This document shows, in pieces, positions 25,269-36,137 of a stretch of DNA of 58,413 nucleotides. The DNA lies in NCBI RefSeq assembly GCF_001886265.1, contig NZ_JXLE01000016.1:1-58413 (forward strand). Reading direction: 5' to 3'. The notes under the pieces were generated by a model, which searched no databases, was not told the origin of the DNA, and was given only the letters and a program-made list of their open reading frames with translations. The position numbers and the translations under genes were made by a program. Every line of letters begins with the position of its first letter. The first letter of the stretch is position 1. This DNA is from Enterococcus thailandicus. GTDB lineage: Bacteria > Bacillota > Bacilli > Lactobacillales > Enterococcaceae.

Positions 25269-27098
25269 TTGAATTATAGAAACGATATCCGTAACGTAGC
25301 AATTATTGCCCACGTCGATCACGGAAAAACAACATTAGTTGATGAGTTATTGAAACAATCAGATACATTAGACGCACATACACAATTACAAGAACGTGCG
25401 ATGGACTCAAATGCATTAGAAAAAGAACGTGGAATCACAATCTTAGCTAAGAATACAGCTGTTGATTATAAAGGTATTCGCGTAAACATCATGGATACAC
25501 CTGGACATGCGGACTTCGGTGGTGAAGTTGAACGTATCATGAAAATGGTTGATGGCGTAGTTTTAGTTGTTGATGCTTATGAAGGTACAATGCCTCAAAC
25601 ACGTTTTGTTTTGAAAAAAGCTTTAGAACAACACATTACACCTATCGTTGTTGTTAATAAAATTGACAAACCGTCTGCTCGCCCTGAACACGTTGTTGAT
25701 GAAGTTCTTGAACTTTTCATCGAATTAGGAGCAGATGACGACCAATTAGATTTCCCAGTTATTTATGCTTCTGCATTGAACGGAACTTCAAGCTTATCTG
25801 ATGATCCTGCAGATCAAGAAGCAACAATGGCACCAATTTTTGATACAATTATTGAAAAAATTCCTGCGCCAGTTGATAACAGTGACGAACCTTTACAATT
25901 CCAAGTTTCATTGCTTGATTACAATGATTACGTTGGACGTATCGGTATTGGTCGTGTGTTCCGCGGAACAATCAAAGTGGGCGATCAAGTTGCTTTGATG
26001 AAACTTGATGGAACAGTTAAAAAATTCCGTGTAACAAAATTATTTGGTTTCTTTGGTTTGAAACGTTTAGAAATCGAAGAAGCAAAAGCTGGAGATTTGA
26101 TTGCTGTGTCTGGTATGGAAGATATCTTCGTTGGAGAAACTGTTACACCAGTCGATCATCAAGATGCTTTACCAATCCTACACATTGATGAACCAACTTT
26201 ACAAATGACTTTCTTAGTTAATAATTCACCATTCGCAGGTCGCGAAGGTAAATATGTAACAGCTAGAAAAATCGAAGAACGTCTAATGGCTGAATTACAA
26301 ACTGACGTGTCTTTACGTGTTGAACCAACAAATTCACCTGATGCTTGGACTGTTTCAGGCCGTGGGGAACTACATTTATCAATTTTGATCGAAACAATGC
26401 GTCGTGAAGGTTATGAATTACAAGTTTCACGTCCAGAAGTTATTGAAAAAGAAATTGATGGTGTAAAATGCGAACCTTTTGAACGTGTACAAATCGACAC
26501 ACCAGAAGAATACATGGGTAGTGTGATTGAATCACTAAGCTTGCGTAAAGGTGAAATGCAAGATATGGTTCATACTGGAAATGGCCAAATTCGTTTGACT
26601 TTCTTAACACCGGCGCGTGGCTTGATTGGTTACTCAACAGAGTTCCTTTCAATGACTCGTGGTTATGGTATCATGAACCACACATTCGACCAATATTTAC
26701 CAATGTTAGCTGGTCAAATTGGTGGACGTCACCAAGGTGCATTAGTTTCTATTGATACTGGTAAAGCAACTACTTACTCAATCATGAGTATTGAAGAACG
26801 TGGAACAGTCTTTGTAGAACCAGGTACAGATGTTTATGAAGGTATGATCATTGGTGAAAACAGCCGTGATAATGACTTAACAGTTAACATTACAAAAGCA
26901 AAACAAATGACTAATGTTCGTTCTGCTAACAAGGATCAAACTTCTGTAATCAAAAAACCTAAGCAATTAACACTTGAAGAATCTCTTGAATTCTTGAATG
27001 ATGATGAGTACTGTGAAGTAACTCCAGAATCAATTCGTTTGAGAAAACATATCTTAAACAAAAATGCTCGTGAAAAAGCATCTAAAAAGAAAAAATAA
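25269..27098 (+). CDS. typA: ribosome-associated GTPase TypA/BipA
   Basis: 609 residues, complete. Translational GTPase with G1 [10 protein letters not shown]2 RGITI, G3 [14 protein letters not shown] and G4 NKID. Domains II/III/V and the BipA-specific C-terminus are present. It acts on the ribosome, mainly in 50S assembly and stress or cold growth. It starts at a TTG 9 nt after AAGGAG. It is monocistronic, with its own extended -10 promoter and a strong terminator. Even codon use suits high expression. Confidence 0.95.
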   Translation: MNYRNDIRNVAIIAHVDHGKTTLVDELLKQSDTLDAHTQLQERAMDSNALEKERGITILAKNTAVDYKGIRVNIMDTPGHADFGGEVERIMKMVDGVVLVVDAYEGTMPQTRFVLKKALEQHITPIVVVNKIDKPSARPEHVVDEVLELFIELGADDDQLDFPVIYASALNGTSSLSDDPADQEATMAPIFDTIIEKIPAPVDNSDEPLQFQVSLLDYNDYVGRIGIGRVFRGTIKVGDQVALMKLDGTVKKFRVTKLFGFFGLKRLEIEEAKAGDLIAVSGMEDIFVGETVTPVDHQDALPILHIDEPTLQMTFLVNNSPFAGREGKYVTARKIEERLMAELQTDVSLRVEPTNSPDAWTVSGRGELHLSILIETMRREGYELQVSRPEVIEKEIDGVKCEPFERVQIDTPEEYMGSVIESLSLRKGEMQDMVHTGNGQIRLTFLTPARGLIGYSTEFLSMTRGYGIMNHTFDQYLPMLAGQIGGRHQGALVSIDTGKATTYSIMSIEERGTVFVEPGTDVYEGMIIGENSRDNDLTVNITKAKQMTNVRSANKDQTSVIKKPKQLTLEESLEFLNDDEYCEVTPESIRLRKHILNKNAREKASKKKK

Positions 27099-27121
27099 TT
27101 CATTGATGAATGAATAATCTT

Positions 27122-27157
27122 AAGACCAGCTCGTTCAAAATGAGCTGGTCTTTTTTT
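27122..27157 (+). terminator. typA terminator
   Basis: A perfect stem AAGACCAGCTC/GAGCTGGTCTT with a 9-nt loop and seven T. Confidence 0.92.
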
Positions 27158-27345
27158 ACCTGTGGAGAAGTGAGAAAGAAAAGGAAGAAAAATCTCGTAA
27201 AAACAAATAAGAACTTTTAAAAGTTTTCTTAAAGTTTTAAAAAACCAGTGAAAATGTTTCATATTTTATGTTTGTTTCACGAACAAAACGAGTACTTGTA
27301 TTGCTCCAACTCTCGAAGTAAACTAAAAAAGAAAGGAGTCACAAC

Positions 27346-29094
27346 ATGTATGAAGTATTAAAAAAATATTTTGGCTATGAACAATTTCGTCCTGGACAGC
27401 AAGAAATCATTCAAAAAATTTTTGAACAACAGGATGTATTAGGAATCATGCCGACTGGTAGTGGGAAATCAATCTGTTATCAACTCCCGGCAATTATGAT
27501 GGATGGACTAACAATTGTTGTGTCACCCTTAATTTCCTTGATGAAAGATCAAGTCGACGCTGCCAACCAACTAGGCATCCCTGCTACATTTATCAACAGT
27601 TCGCTAACAGGAAAAGAAACAGCCGAAAGATTTCAGTTATTGAATCACGATCAGTGTAAATTACTTTATGTTGCACCAGAACGTTTTATTATGCCTGATT
27701 TTCAGCAGGCAATGAGCTATTGGAAAGTTGAATTGATTGCAATCGATGAAGCACACTGTATTTCACAGTGGGGACATGACTTTCGTCCAAGCTATTTGCA
27801 AATGGCTGAAGTTTTAACTCAATTACCAAGTCGACCAGTAATTGTAGCGTTGACAGCGACGGCAACCATTCAAGTTGCTGCAGATATCAAAAGACTTTTA
27901 AAAATCCCTGATAGTAATCATATTCAAACTGGTTTTGCTCGGGAAAATTTGACCTTTCAAGTAATCAAAGATCAAAAAAAGGAACAATACTTAATTGAAT
28001 ATTTAAAAATCAACAAAAATCAATCTGGAATTATTTACGCGGCGACCCGAAAAGAAGTTGATCGTGTGTATCATTTGCTGCAAAAGTTTGGGTTTTCAGT
28101 TGGACGCTATCATGGTGGACTAAATGAACGTGAGCGGACCGAAATGCAAGAAGCATTTTTGTTTGATCGTGTTCAGCTGATTGTAGCAACCAACGCATTT
28201 GGTATGGGAATCAACAAAAGTAACGTTCGCTTTGTCATCCATTATCAAATTCCTGGATCCTTAGAAGCTTACTATCAAGAAGCAGGTCGGGCTGGTCGAG
28301 ATGGATTACCAAGTGAAGCAATTTTATTGTTTGCTGCTCAAGACATTCAAGTTCAAAAGTTTTTTATCCAACAATCACAGCGTGACGAAGGACAAAAGCA
28401 AAAAGAATATGAAAAATTAAAAGCAATGACTGAATATGCGTATATTGAGTCTTGTTTGCAGCAATATATCTTAAATTACTTTGGTGAAAAGAGTCTACCT
28501 TGCAATCGATGCGGAAACTGTTTAGACGATCGCGAGCTGATTGAAGTAACAACTGAAGCGCAAATGGTCTTGTCATGCCTTAAAAGAATGGGTGAAGCTT
28601 ACGGAAAACAGCTTTTGATGAAAGTTTTGGCGGGTTCTAAAGAACAGAAAGTAAAAACGTTAGGATTTCAACAATTATCGACCTACGGGCTATTGAAGAA
28701 GCAATCTCAAAAAGATATTTTACAACTCATTGAGTATTTGATTTCAAGCGGTTATCTGTTATCTGTGACGGGTGAGTTTCCAGTACTTAAGGTGACTGAT
28801 AAAGGAATCCGAGTGTTGAAAAATGAACAGAAGGTTTATCGAAAAGAAGCGAAGAAAGTTCGGCAATTGGCAGAAGATGATACTTTGTTTGAACAGCTTT
28901 GTGAGTTGCGAACTGACTTGGCTGCTGATGCAGGTGTGCCACCTTATGTGGTTTTCTCTGATTCAACATTGAAAGAATTGAGTCAGGTACGTCCAACAAA
29001 TCGACTAGAAATGTTACAAATCAAAGGTGTAGGACAAAGTAAATTAGATAAATATGGCGAGGCATTTTTAAAAATTTTGAATGAAACAACTTAA
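27346..29094 (+). CDS. recQ: RecQ-family DNA helicase
   Basis: 582 residues. Superfamily 2 motifs: Q-motif FGYEQFRPGQQE, Walker A MPTGSGKS, DEAH in IDEAHCISQWGHDFRP, and motif VI YYQEAGRAGRDG. The RQC zinc cysteines are seen in CNRCGNC, and the HRDC domain is at about 510-582. It unwinds DNA 3' to 5' in recombination repair. AAAGGAG precedes the ATG. There is no clear terminator after it. Confidence 0.92.
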   Translation: MYEVLKKYFGYEQFRPGQQEIIQKIFEQQDVLGIMPTGSGKSICYQLPAIMMDGLTIVVSPLISLMKDQVDAANQLGIPATFINSSLTGKETAERFQLLNHDQCKLLYVAPERFIMPDFQQAMSYWKVELIAIDEAHCISQWGHDFRPSYLQMAEVLTQLPSRPVIVALTATATIQVAADIKRLLKIPDSNHIQTGFARENLTFQVIKDQKKEQYLIEYLKINKNQSGIIYAATRKEVDRVYHLLQKFGFSVGRYHGGLNERERTEMQEAFLFDRVQLIVATNAFGMGINKSNVRFVIHYQIPGSLEAYYQEAGRAGRDGLPSEAILLFAAQDIQVQKFFIQQSQRDEGQKQKEYEKLKAMTEYAYIESCLQQYILNYFGEKSLPCNRCGNCLDDRELIEVTTEAQMVLSCLKRMGEAYGKQLLMKVLAGSKEQKVKTLGFQQLSTYGLLKKQSQKDILQLIEYLISSGYLLSVTGEFPVLKVTDKGIRVLKNEQKVYRKEAKKVRQLAEDDTLFEQLCELRTDLAADAGVPPYVVFSDSTLKELSQVRPTNRLEMLQIKGVGQSKLDKYGEAFLKILNETT

Positions 29095-29248
29095 AAAAAT
29101 AACAAATAACTACTTGTTTTACAAAAGTGATTTTTTATTTTGTAGAAAAGTTTGTAACCTGAAAAAAATTTGTGTCTATGTAAGAAAAAATGGATAAAAA
29201 AAGCGAGGAATCCCTTGATTTTACTGTTCGTTAAAAAATCAAGTATGT

Positions 29249-29254
29249 TATAAT
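29249..29254 (+). promoter_or_regulatory. ylaN-ftsW-pycA promoter
   Basis: TGTTATAAT forms an extended -10 (TATAAT at 29249-29254), 30 nt before the ylaN start. An inverted repeat CTTGATTTT/AAAATCAAG (about 29214-29242) lies across the -35 region and could be a regulatory site. Confidence 0.5.
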
Positions 29255-29283
29255 GAATAAATTAGAATAGGGGGTAGACATAG

Positions 29284-29586
29284 ATGGATTCTCTAACCAA
29301 AGAATTCGCCGTTCATGTATTAAAGGAAGATGCAAATCGGATCAAACGATTGATTCGCAATCAAAAAAACAGTTTGTGTATTTCACAGTGCAAAGCATTT
29401 GAAGAAGTTGTTGATACGCAAATGTATGGTTTTTCTCAACAAGTTAGCTTTGCTATTCGTGTGGGAATCATTGAAAAAGACGAAGGACAGCTAATTTTGA
29501 GTGAACTAGAGCGTGAATTGAATCAGTTATATAATGATGTTTATCAGGAAAACTATGAAAAAAATGAAAGTGGCAAGGAGGAATAA
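29284..29586 (+). CDS. ylaN: YlaN family protein (DUF1507/UPF0358)
   Basis: 100 residues, small helical cytoplasmic protein. The family pattern AVHVLKEDANRIKRLIRNQKN is clear. It is encoded directly before ftsW and pyruvate carboxylase, as in Bacillus. YlaN has been tied to iron homeostasis in Bacillus and Staphylococcus; that role is taken from the family, not seen here. A GGGGG site precedes the start, and the ftsW ribosome site overlaps its end. Confidence 0.88.
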   Translation: MDSLTKEFAVHVLKEDANRIKRLIRNQKNSLCISQCKAFEEVVDTQMYGFSQQVSFAIRVGIIEKDEGQLILSELERELNQLYNDVYQENYEKNESGKEE

Positions 29587-29588
29587 AC

Positions 29589-30755
29589 TTGCCTAAAAAA
29601 GTAAAAAAACGGCATTTAATGGACTATACGATTTTAATTCCCTATTTGATTTTGTGTGCACTAGGCTTGATTATGGTCTATAGTTCTACTTCATATTTAT
29701 TATTAGAAAATGGTCAAAATCCCATGTCATCGGTGATCAATCAAAGTGTCTTTTGGGTATTGAGCTTAGTGGCAATCGCACTTTTATACAAGATGAAGAC
29801 AGATGTTTTGAAAAATCAGCGACTCATTATGATTGCTTTTGTTGTCTTGGGACTCTTGTTGATAATCGTGCTATTTTTTGGGAAAGAAGTAAACGGAGCC
29901 AAAGGTTGGCTAACAATTGCAGGTTTTTCCATTCAACCAGCTGAGTATTTAAAAATCATTGCCATCTGGTATTTGTCATTGACGTTGGCAACTCGTCAAA
30001 ATGGTGTGCAGAAAGATTTTGTGGGTTCGATTAAACGACCCTTAGCATTGGTTCTCGGATTGACAGTTATCGTGGCTATCTTACCCGATTTTGGGAACGC
30101 AACAGTAATCTTCTTGATCGTTTTAGTTATGCTTTTAGCAAGTGGTGTAAACTACTACTACACTTGGATTGTCGGAATTGGTGGAGTTGGCTTAAGTATT
30201 TTTGTTATTTGGCTGATGAATGTTACGCATGGGAAAATTTTACCTGCGCGTTTGCAGTACATTTATAGCCGCTTTTCGATTTTTCAAAATCCATTTGCTG
30301 ATGAGCTGGATAAAGGACATCAAATGGTCAATGGTTATTATGCAATTTTCAACGGTGGTTTGTTTGGCCGCGGTTTAGGTAATAGTATTCAGAAAAAAGG
30401 ATTTCTGCAAGAGGCACAAACAGACTTTATTTTCGCTATCGTTGTAGAAGAACTTGGGTTGATAATGGCAGTCTTGATTTTAGCTTTGCTATTTTTCATG
30501 ATTGCTCGCATTATTTTAGTTGGAATTCGCTCAAGTGATCCATTTAATTCATTGTTATGTATAGGAATTGGCGGAATGTTTTTGATCCAAGTGTTTATCA
30601 ACTTGGGTGGGATTACTGGCGTTATTCCTTTAACTGGGATTACCTTTCCCTTTTTAAGTCAGGGAGGATCAAGTTTACTGATGCTCTCGGTGTGTGTCGG
30701 ATTTGTACTTAATATTAGTGCAGATGAAAAACGGAAAAGTTTAGGATTATACTAA
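29589..30755 (+). CDS. ftsW: FtsW/RodA peptidoglycan glycosyltransferase
   Basis: 388 residues, SEDS family with about ten membrane helices. Typical segments are DYTILIPYLILCALGLIMVYS, GAKGWL, IQPAEYLKI and GVIPLTGITFPFLSQGGSS. It polymerises lipid II glycan with a partner PBP at the division site. It starts at TTG 29589 after AAGGAGG. Position between ylaN and pycA favours FtsW over RodA. Confidence 0.9.
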   Translation: MPKKVKKRHLMDYTILIPYLILCALGLIMVYSSTSYLLLENGQNPMSSVINQSVFWVLSLVAIALLYKMKTDVLKNQRLIMIAFVVLGLLLIIVLFFGKEVNGAKGWLTIAGFSIQPAEYLKIIAIWYLSLTLATRQNGVQKDFVGSIKRPLALVLGLTVIVAILPDFGNATVIFLIVLVMLLASGVNYYYTWIVGIGGVGLSIFVIWLMNVTHGKILPARLQYIYSRFSIFQNPFADELDKGHQMVNGYYAIFNGGLFGRGLGNSIQKKGFLQEAQTDFIFAIVVEELGLIMAVLILALLFFMIARIILVGIRSSDPFNSLLCIGIGGMFLIQVFINLGGITGVIPLTGITFPFLSQGGSSLLMLSVCVGFVLNISADEKRKSLGLY

Positions 30756-30776
30756 AAAAGATGTAGGAGTGGTTCG

Positions 30777-33700
30777 ATGAAAAAGGTTTTAGTTGCTAAC
30801 CGTGGAGAGATTGCCGTGCGAGTATTTCGTGCTTGTACAGAATTAGGAATTAAAACTGTTGGGATCTACGCACAAGAAGATGAATATTCTGTCCATCGCT
30901 TTAAAGCGGATGAAGCTTATTTGGTTGGTAAAGGGAAAAAACCAATTGATGCGTATCTTGATATTGAAGGAATCATTGAAATTGCGAAAGAATGCGGTGC
31001 GGATGCCATTCATCCTGGTTATGGATTGTTATCAGAAAATTTAAGCTTTGCTCGTCGTTGTGAGGAAGAGGGCATTATTTTTGTGGGACCTAAACTTCAC
31101 CATTTAGATATTTTTGGTGATAAGATTAAAGCAAAAACTGCTGCAATTGAAGCTGGAATTGCTTCCATTCCTGGGACAGATGGACCAATCGCAACTGTCG
31201 AAGAGGCATTACAATTTGCTGATACTTACGGTTATCCAATCATGATCAAAGCTGCCCTTGGCGGTGGCGGCCGTGGGATGCGTGTTGCTTATGACGAAAA
31301 GAGCGCTCGTGAAGGGTATGAACGTGCTAAAAGTGAAGCAAAAGCTGCTTTTGGTAGTGATGAAGTTTATGCAGAAAAATATATTGGTAATCCCAAACAT
31401 ATTGAAGTCCAAATCTTAGGTGATACTCATGGAAATGTGATTCATCTTTTTGAACGTGATTGCTCTGTTCAACGCCGTCATCAAAAGGTTGTTGAAGTTG
31501 CACCATGTGTATCTTTAAGTGAAGAACAGCGCCAAAAAATTTGTGAAGCAGCTGTTCAGTTAATGAAACATGTTGGTTATGTGAATGCAGGAACTGTTGA
31601 ATTTTTAGTGGAAGGGGAGAACTTCTACTTTATTGAAGTCAACCCACGTGTCCAAGTTGAACACACGATCACTGAAATGATCACTGACGTAGATATTGTA
31701 ACTACCCAATTATTGATTGCCCAAGGAAAAGATCTCCATAAAGAGATTGGGTTGCCACAACAAAAAGATCTTCAATTGAATGGTTCAGCTATCCAGTGTC
31801 GAATTACAACGGAAGATCCATTGAACCACTTCTTGCCAGACACAGGGAAGATTGATACTTATCGTTCACCAGGTGGATTTGGTGTTCGTTTGGATGTGGG
31901 TAACGCCTATGCTGGTTATGTCGTTACACCTTATTTCGATTCATTGTTAGTAAAAGTGTGTACGCATGCGGCGGATTTTGATACAGCAATCCAAAAAATG
32001 GAACGTTGTCTGAAAGAATTTAGAATCCGTGGGGTCAAAACGAATATTCCATTTATGCTAAATGTGATTACTCACCCGGAATTTCAGTCTGGCCATGCCA
32101 AAACGACGTTTATTGATAATACACCTCAATTATTTGAATTTCCACGTTTACGTGACAGAGGAAATAAAACAATGAAATATATTGGCGAAATCACGGTGAA
32201 TGGCTTCCCGGGAATCGAAAAAATGGAAAAACCATTTTATGATGAACCAAGAATGCCAACTTCATTGGAACTTCGTCAAGACTATGTGACAGCAAAAAAT
32301 GTTTTAGATGATCAAGGTGCAGATGGTCTGGTTGATTGGATTACAAATCAAGAGAACCTTCTGTTAACAGATACGACATTTAGAGATGCACATCAAAGTC
32401 TGTTAGCTACGCGTGTAAGAACGCAAGAATTCAAGAAAATTGCTCGCTTAACTGGTGAGGCGTTACCTGAATTATTCTCAAGTGAGATGTGGGGTGGCGC
32501 AACCTTTGATGTTGCTTATCGTTTCCTAAATGAAGACCCATGGCAACGACTTAGAAAAATCCGTGCATTGATGCCTAATACATTACTACAAATGCTCTTT
32601 AGAGGATCAAATGCTGTTGGTTATTCTAATTACCCAGATAATGTTCTAGTTGAGTTCGTACAAGAAGCAGCGGCACAAGGAATTGATGTTTTCCGAATTT
32701 TTGATAGTTTGAACTGGACACCACAAATGGAAAAAAGTATTCAAGCAGTTCGTGATGCAGGAAAAGTGGCTGAAGCTGCAATTTGTTATACTGGTGACAT
32801 CAATGACCCAAGTCGTGCAAAATATAATGTGCAGTATTATAAAGATATGGCAAAAGAGCTAGAGCAATTAGGTGCCCATATCATTGCAATCAAAGATATG
32901 GCAGGTTTATTAAAACCACAAGCAGCTTATCGCTTGATTAGTGAATTAAAAGCAACAACAGACTTACCAATTCATTTGCATACACATGATACTAGTGGCA
33001 ACGGGATCATTACTTACTCTGCTGCTTCAAAAGCAGGTGTTGATATCGTCGATGTGGCAATGAGTGCAATGAGTGGAAATACGAGTCAACCAAGCATGAG
33101 TAGTTTGTATTATGCTTTGGTAAACGGTCCACGTTTACCAGAAATCAATATTGAACATGCCCAAAAACTGAATCATTATTGGGAAGATGTCAGAATGTAT
33201 TATAAGCCTTTTGAAAATGGCCTGAATGCTCCTGAAACAGAAGTGTATATGCATGAAATGCCTGGTGGACAATATTCGAATCTCCAACAACAAGCAAAAG
33301 CTGTTGGTCTTGGCCATCGTTGGGATGAAATCAAGAAAATGTATCATACAGTTAACCTGATGTTTGGGGATATCGTAAAGGTGACACCTTCTTCTAAAGT
33401 AGTAGGAGATATGGCGTTATTTATGGTTCAAAATGATTTAACAGAAGAAGCTATTTATGAAAATGGGGATAACTTGAGTTTCCCTGAGTCAGTCGTAACA
33501 TTTTTCCAAGGAGAACTTGGTCAGCCTGTTGGTGGATTTCCAGAGAAACTGCAAGCAATCATCTTGAAAGATCGTCCAGCATTTACGAAACGTCCAGGAT
33601 TATTAGCTGAACCAATTGATTTTGAAAAAGTAAAAGCAGAATTGGCAGAAAAAATTGGTTATACTCCTCGCAAAGATGAAGTGTTAAGCTATTTGATGTA

Positions 33701-34205
33701 TCCACAAGTCTTTTTAGATTACCAAACGTCCTATAACCAATTTGGAGATGTTACGTTACTGGATACACCGACATTCTTCCAAGGAATTCGTTTGGGCGAA
33801 ACAGTGAATGTTCAAATCGAGCGTGGGAAAATCTTGATTATTCGTTTAGATGAAATTGGGGAACCTGATATTGATGGAAACCGAGTATTATTCTTTAATT
33901 TGAATGGACAACGTCGTGAGATTCTCGTTAAAGACAATTCAATTATCAGCTCAGTTCAAACGAAACGTCGTGCTGAACCAACAAATAAAGAACAAATCGG
34001 GGCAACGATGTCTGGGTCTGTTTTAGAAGTATTAGTGAAAAAAGGTGACGTAGTCAAAAAAGGTGATACGTTATTGATTACAGAAGCAATGAAGATGGAA
34101 ACAACGATCGAAGCACGTTTTGACGGAAAAGTCGAACATGTCTACGTGAGTGCTGGTGAAGTCATCAATTCAGGTGATTTGTTAATCGAAGTGACCGAAC
34201 AATAA
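30777..34205 (+). CDS. pycA: pyruvate carboxylase
   Basis: 1142 residues, full length. Biotin carboxylase domain (about 1-450, GGGGRGMR ATP loop, EVNPRVQVEHT), carboxyltransferase domain (about 530-800, LLTDTTFRDAHQSLLATR), and the C-terminal biotinyl domain with lysine in EAMKMET. It makes oxaloacetate from pyruvate, bicarbonate and ATP, feeding aspartate synthesis in organisms with a partial TCA cycle. It follows ftsW by 21 nt. Confidence 0.97.
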   Translation: MKKVLVANRGEIAVRVFRACTELGIKTVGIYAQEDEYSVHRFKADEAYLVGKGKKPIDAYLDIEGIIEIAKECGADAIHPGYGLLSENLSFARRCEEEGIIFVGPKLHHLDIFGDKIKAKTAAIEAGIASIPGTDGPIATVEEALQFADTYGYPIMIKAALGGGGRGMRVAYDEKSAREGYERAKSEAKAAFGSDEVYAEKYIGNPKHIEVQILGDTHGNVIHLFERDCSVQRRHQKVVEVAPCVSLSEEQRQKICEAAVQLMKHVGYVNAGTVEFLVEGENFYFIEVNPRVQVEHTITEMITDVDIVTTQLLIAQGKDLHKEIGLPQQKDLQLNGSAIQCRITTEDPLNHFLPDTGKIDTYRSPGGFGVRLDVGNAYAGYVVTPYFDSLLVKVCTHAADFDTAIQKMERCLKEFRIRGVKTNIPFMLNVITHPEFQSGHAKTTFIDNTPQLFEFPRLRDRGNKTMKYIGEITVNGFPGIEKMEKPFYDEPRMPTSLELRQDYVTAKNVLDDQGADGLVDWITNQENLLLTDTTFRDAHQSLLATRVRTQEFKKIARLTGEALPELFSSEMWGGATFDVAYRFLNEDPWQRLRKIRALMPNTLLQMLFRGSNAVGYSNYPDNVLVEFVQEAAAQGIDVFRIFDSLNWTPQMEKSIQAVRDAGKVAEAAICYTGDINDPSRAKYNVQYYKDMAKELEQLGAHIIAIKDMAGLLKPQAAYRLISELKATTDLPIHLHTHDTSGNGIITYSAASKAGVDIVDVAMSAMSGNTSQPSMSSLYYALVNGPRLPEINIEHAQKLNHYWEDVRMYYKPFENGLNAPETEVYMHEMPGGQYSNLQQQAKAVGLGHRWDEIKKMYHTVNLMFGDIVKVTPSSKVVGDMALFMVQNDLTEEAIYENGDNLSFPESVVTFFQGELGQPVGGFPEKLQAIILKDRPAFTKRPGLLAEPIDFEKVKAELAEKIGYTPRKDEVLSYLMYPQVFLDYQTSYNQFGDVTLLDTPTFFQGIRLGETVNVQIERGKILIIRLDEIGEPDIDGNRVLFFNLNGQRREILVKDNSIISSVQTKRRAEPTNKEQIGATMSGSVLEVLVKKGDVVKKGDTLLITEAMKMETTIEARFDGKVEHVYVSAGEVINSGDLLIEVTEQ

Positions 34206-34232
34206 AATTTGATGAAGGGTGGAATTAAAAAC

Positions 34233-35360
34233 GTGAAAAGAGTAGGATTGTTTACTGCCATCTTCTTTTTGGTAGTTGTGGCATTTTACATGGAACCTGT
34301 TTTCTTTCCACCTAAGACAGAAATCAAAAATGATCGAACTCAGCAAATAGAAGAAAATCAAATGACAACGTGGAAATATCAGGAGCTTCAAGCGACTGGT
34401 TTTTCCACGTACATAGACCAACCCGTTAGCAAGCTTGAAGCGGATTTTGGCAGTGCGCATGATCGATTAGCCAGTGGATTTGGATTTGAAATCAGATATT
34501 ACCAAGATGCCGAAAAACAGCTTCTCTTAGAAGCAAATATTCAAGAGAACAAGGTGAAAGCCGTTAAGGTACTAAACAGTGCGAATGATCAGATTGCACC
34601 ATTTTCTTTTGGCATGACGATGCAAGATTTAACAGCTTTTACAACGATTTATACGAATTTCACATTTGATTATCAAAAAGAAGAAATTGGAATCGAATTG
34701 ATGGAAGAAGATATGAACTACCGTCCCTTGATTGCTTTTGATAACGATACTTTTGCAATTATGTTTTTTGATCAGACAACAAATGGTCTATTTGCCGTAA
34801 CATATTTGGATAAAGAAAGCTTGCTGAAATTGCTTCCTTATCAAGTTTTTGGTGACAATCTGCCAACCTATCAACTAGATAAAGAAGCAGACTGGGATAA
34901 AATCAATCGGGTAAAAGAACAAAAAGGAACAGAACTACTTAATCAACTGAGAGAAGAAGATAGTTTACCTGCTTACCGACAGATGTTACTTTTTGAAGAA
35001 AAAACAAAACATGTTTTATCAAGCTTTTTGACTAAACCAGAAGATTACTTAACACCAGAACGAGTAGGAGAATGGCAAGCAGCAGTGACTTCTTCTAAAA
35101 CAATGAAACGTTTCTCTCTGACTGGTGATGAGTTGACGGATATTCTTGAAAAAAATCAATTGAAGCAAACAACTGGCTTGTTTACGCACCCGATGATTGA
35201 CCCAACCTTTTCTTTTTTACAGTGGTATAGTGATCCGTATACACACGAGCGTTTTATGAGTGAATCGGCTGATACATTAGCAATTGCCTTTTCAAAAGAA
35301 AATGTGTTAGTCTTATTGCAAGAAGAGCAGGAAGAAAGTAGTGATAGCAGTGATCATTAA
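34233..35360 (+). CDS. YlbC-like protein with CAP-associated domain
   Basis: 375 residues. N-terminal membrane anchor VGLFTAIFFLVVVAFYM, then a CAP-associated N-terminal domain (about 60-190, STYIDQPVSKLEADFGSAHD). A diverged CAP/SCP-like region runs to the end, and its last part ERFMSESADTLAIAFSKENV resembles a CAP core. GTG 34233 lies 10 nt after AAGGGTGG; the TTG at 34209 and ATG at 34212 are upstream of that site. Gene order pycA-ylbC-ylbF-ylbG is as in Bacillus. Extracytoplasmic, function unknown. Confidence 0.7.
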   Translation: MKRVGLFTAIFFLVVVAFYMEPVFFPPKTEIKNDRTQQIEENQMTTWKYQELQATGFSTYIDQPVSKLEADFGSAHDRLASGFGFEIRYYQDAEKQLLLEANIQENKVKAVKVLNSANDQIAPFSFGMTMQDLTAFTTIYTNFTFDYQKEEIGIELMEEDMNYRPLIAFDNDTFAIMFFDQTTNGLFAVTYLDKESLLKLLPYQVFGDNLPTYQLDKEADWDKINRVKEQKGTELLNQLREEDSLPAYRQMLLFEEKTKHVLSSFLTKPEDYLTPERVGEWQAAVTSSKTMKRFSLTGDELTDILEKNQLKQTTGLFTHPMIDPTFSFLQWYSDPYTHERFMSESADTLAIAFSKENVLVLLQEEQEESSDSSDH

Positions 35361-35781
35361 TGAAGAATTATTTTGCTTAGAAGATCAATGTCAACAAGTG
35401 GTTCAGCGTATTCGTGAAAGTGAAACATTTCGTGCATATCTGATAAGTAAAAGAGTCATGAATCACTCTGATGAAGTTGAAGAGCTAAAAAAAGATTTTT
35501 TAACGAAAAAAGCTAGCTTTGAGCAAATTGCCGATTATGGGAAGTATGCCCCTGATTTTCGAGAAAAACAACGTGCAGTCAGAGCTGCAAAAAGAAAACT
35601 AGACTTAACGGATGAAGTGTCAGAGTTTCGGGTAAATGAAACACAATTACAAGGGATTTTGGATGAGATAGGGCAACAACTTGCAAGCGGGATTTCCAGT
35701 GAAATCAAAATTAATGCAGGTAGTCCGTTTTTTGAAACAAGTAAACATGCTGGATGCGGAGGGAACTGTCATGCAAGTTGA
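35341..35781 (+). CDS. ylbF: YlbF family RNase Y-regulating protein
   Basis: 146 residues, YlbF/YmcA family, mostly helical, ending GCGGNCHAS. In Bacillus, YlbF with YmcA and YaaT forms a [4Fe-4S] complex that steers RNase Y, and cysteines of this kind take part. The start is GTG 35341, overlapping the previous gene by 20 nt, with AGGAAG as a moderate site. ylbG follows with an 11-nt overlap. Confidence 0.85.
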   Translation: MIAVIINEELFCLEDQCQQVVQRIRESETFRAYLISKRVMNHSDEVEELKKDFLTKKASFEQIADYGKYAPDFREKQRAVRAAKRKLDLTDEVSEFRVNETQLQGILDEIGQQLASGISSEIKINAGSPFFETSKHAGCGGNCHAS

Positions 35782-36109
35782 TAAAACTAACTTTGAAATA
35801 ACGAAACGTCGTGGAATAATCGTTTGGGTATATAGCTTAAAACAATTAAAAAATCTAAAGAAATTTGGGTTACTCCACTATGTCTCAAGAAGAATGAAAT
35901 ATGTTGTTCTTTACTTAAATGAAGAGACATTTGAGCAAACACAAGAGAGAATCCAAAAGCTTCATTTTGTTCGGCGAGTAGAACCTTCTTATCGTCCTGA
36001 CATTGAAATGAATTTTGCAGAAAAAATTGGTTCTAAAGATGCAATCAAAGATGATGGCTTTGAAATCGAAGAACTAAGCACAGAAATTCGTTTAGCTGAA
36101 AATATTTAA
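35771..36109 (+). CDS. ylbG: YlbG family protein (UPF0298)
   Basis: 112 residues. YlbG pattern: RGIIVWVYSLKQLKNLKKFG, then YVVLYLNEE and VRRVEPSYRPDIEM. It is small and cytoplasmic, with no known activity. I chose ATG 35771 because GGAGGGA precedes it and family members start here. The frame extending back to 35681 runs through ylbF and is not coding. Confidence 0.87.
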   Translation: MQVDKTNFEITKRRGIIVWVYSLKQLKNLKKFGLLHYVSRRMKYVVLYLNEETFEQTQERIQKLHFVRRVEPSYRPDIEMNFAEKIGSKDAIKDDGFEIEELSTEIRLAENI

Positions 36110-36137
36110 GTCATACTTTCGTAGATAAAAAAGAGTG

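Noticed and set aside
34233-35360. Complete CAP/SCP-domain protein
   Set aside because: The CAP-associated N-terminal domain is visible, but the typical CAP histidines and motifs are not clear, so only a YlbC-like call is made.
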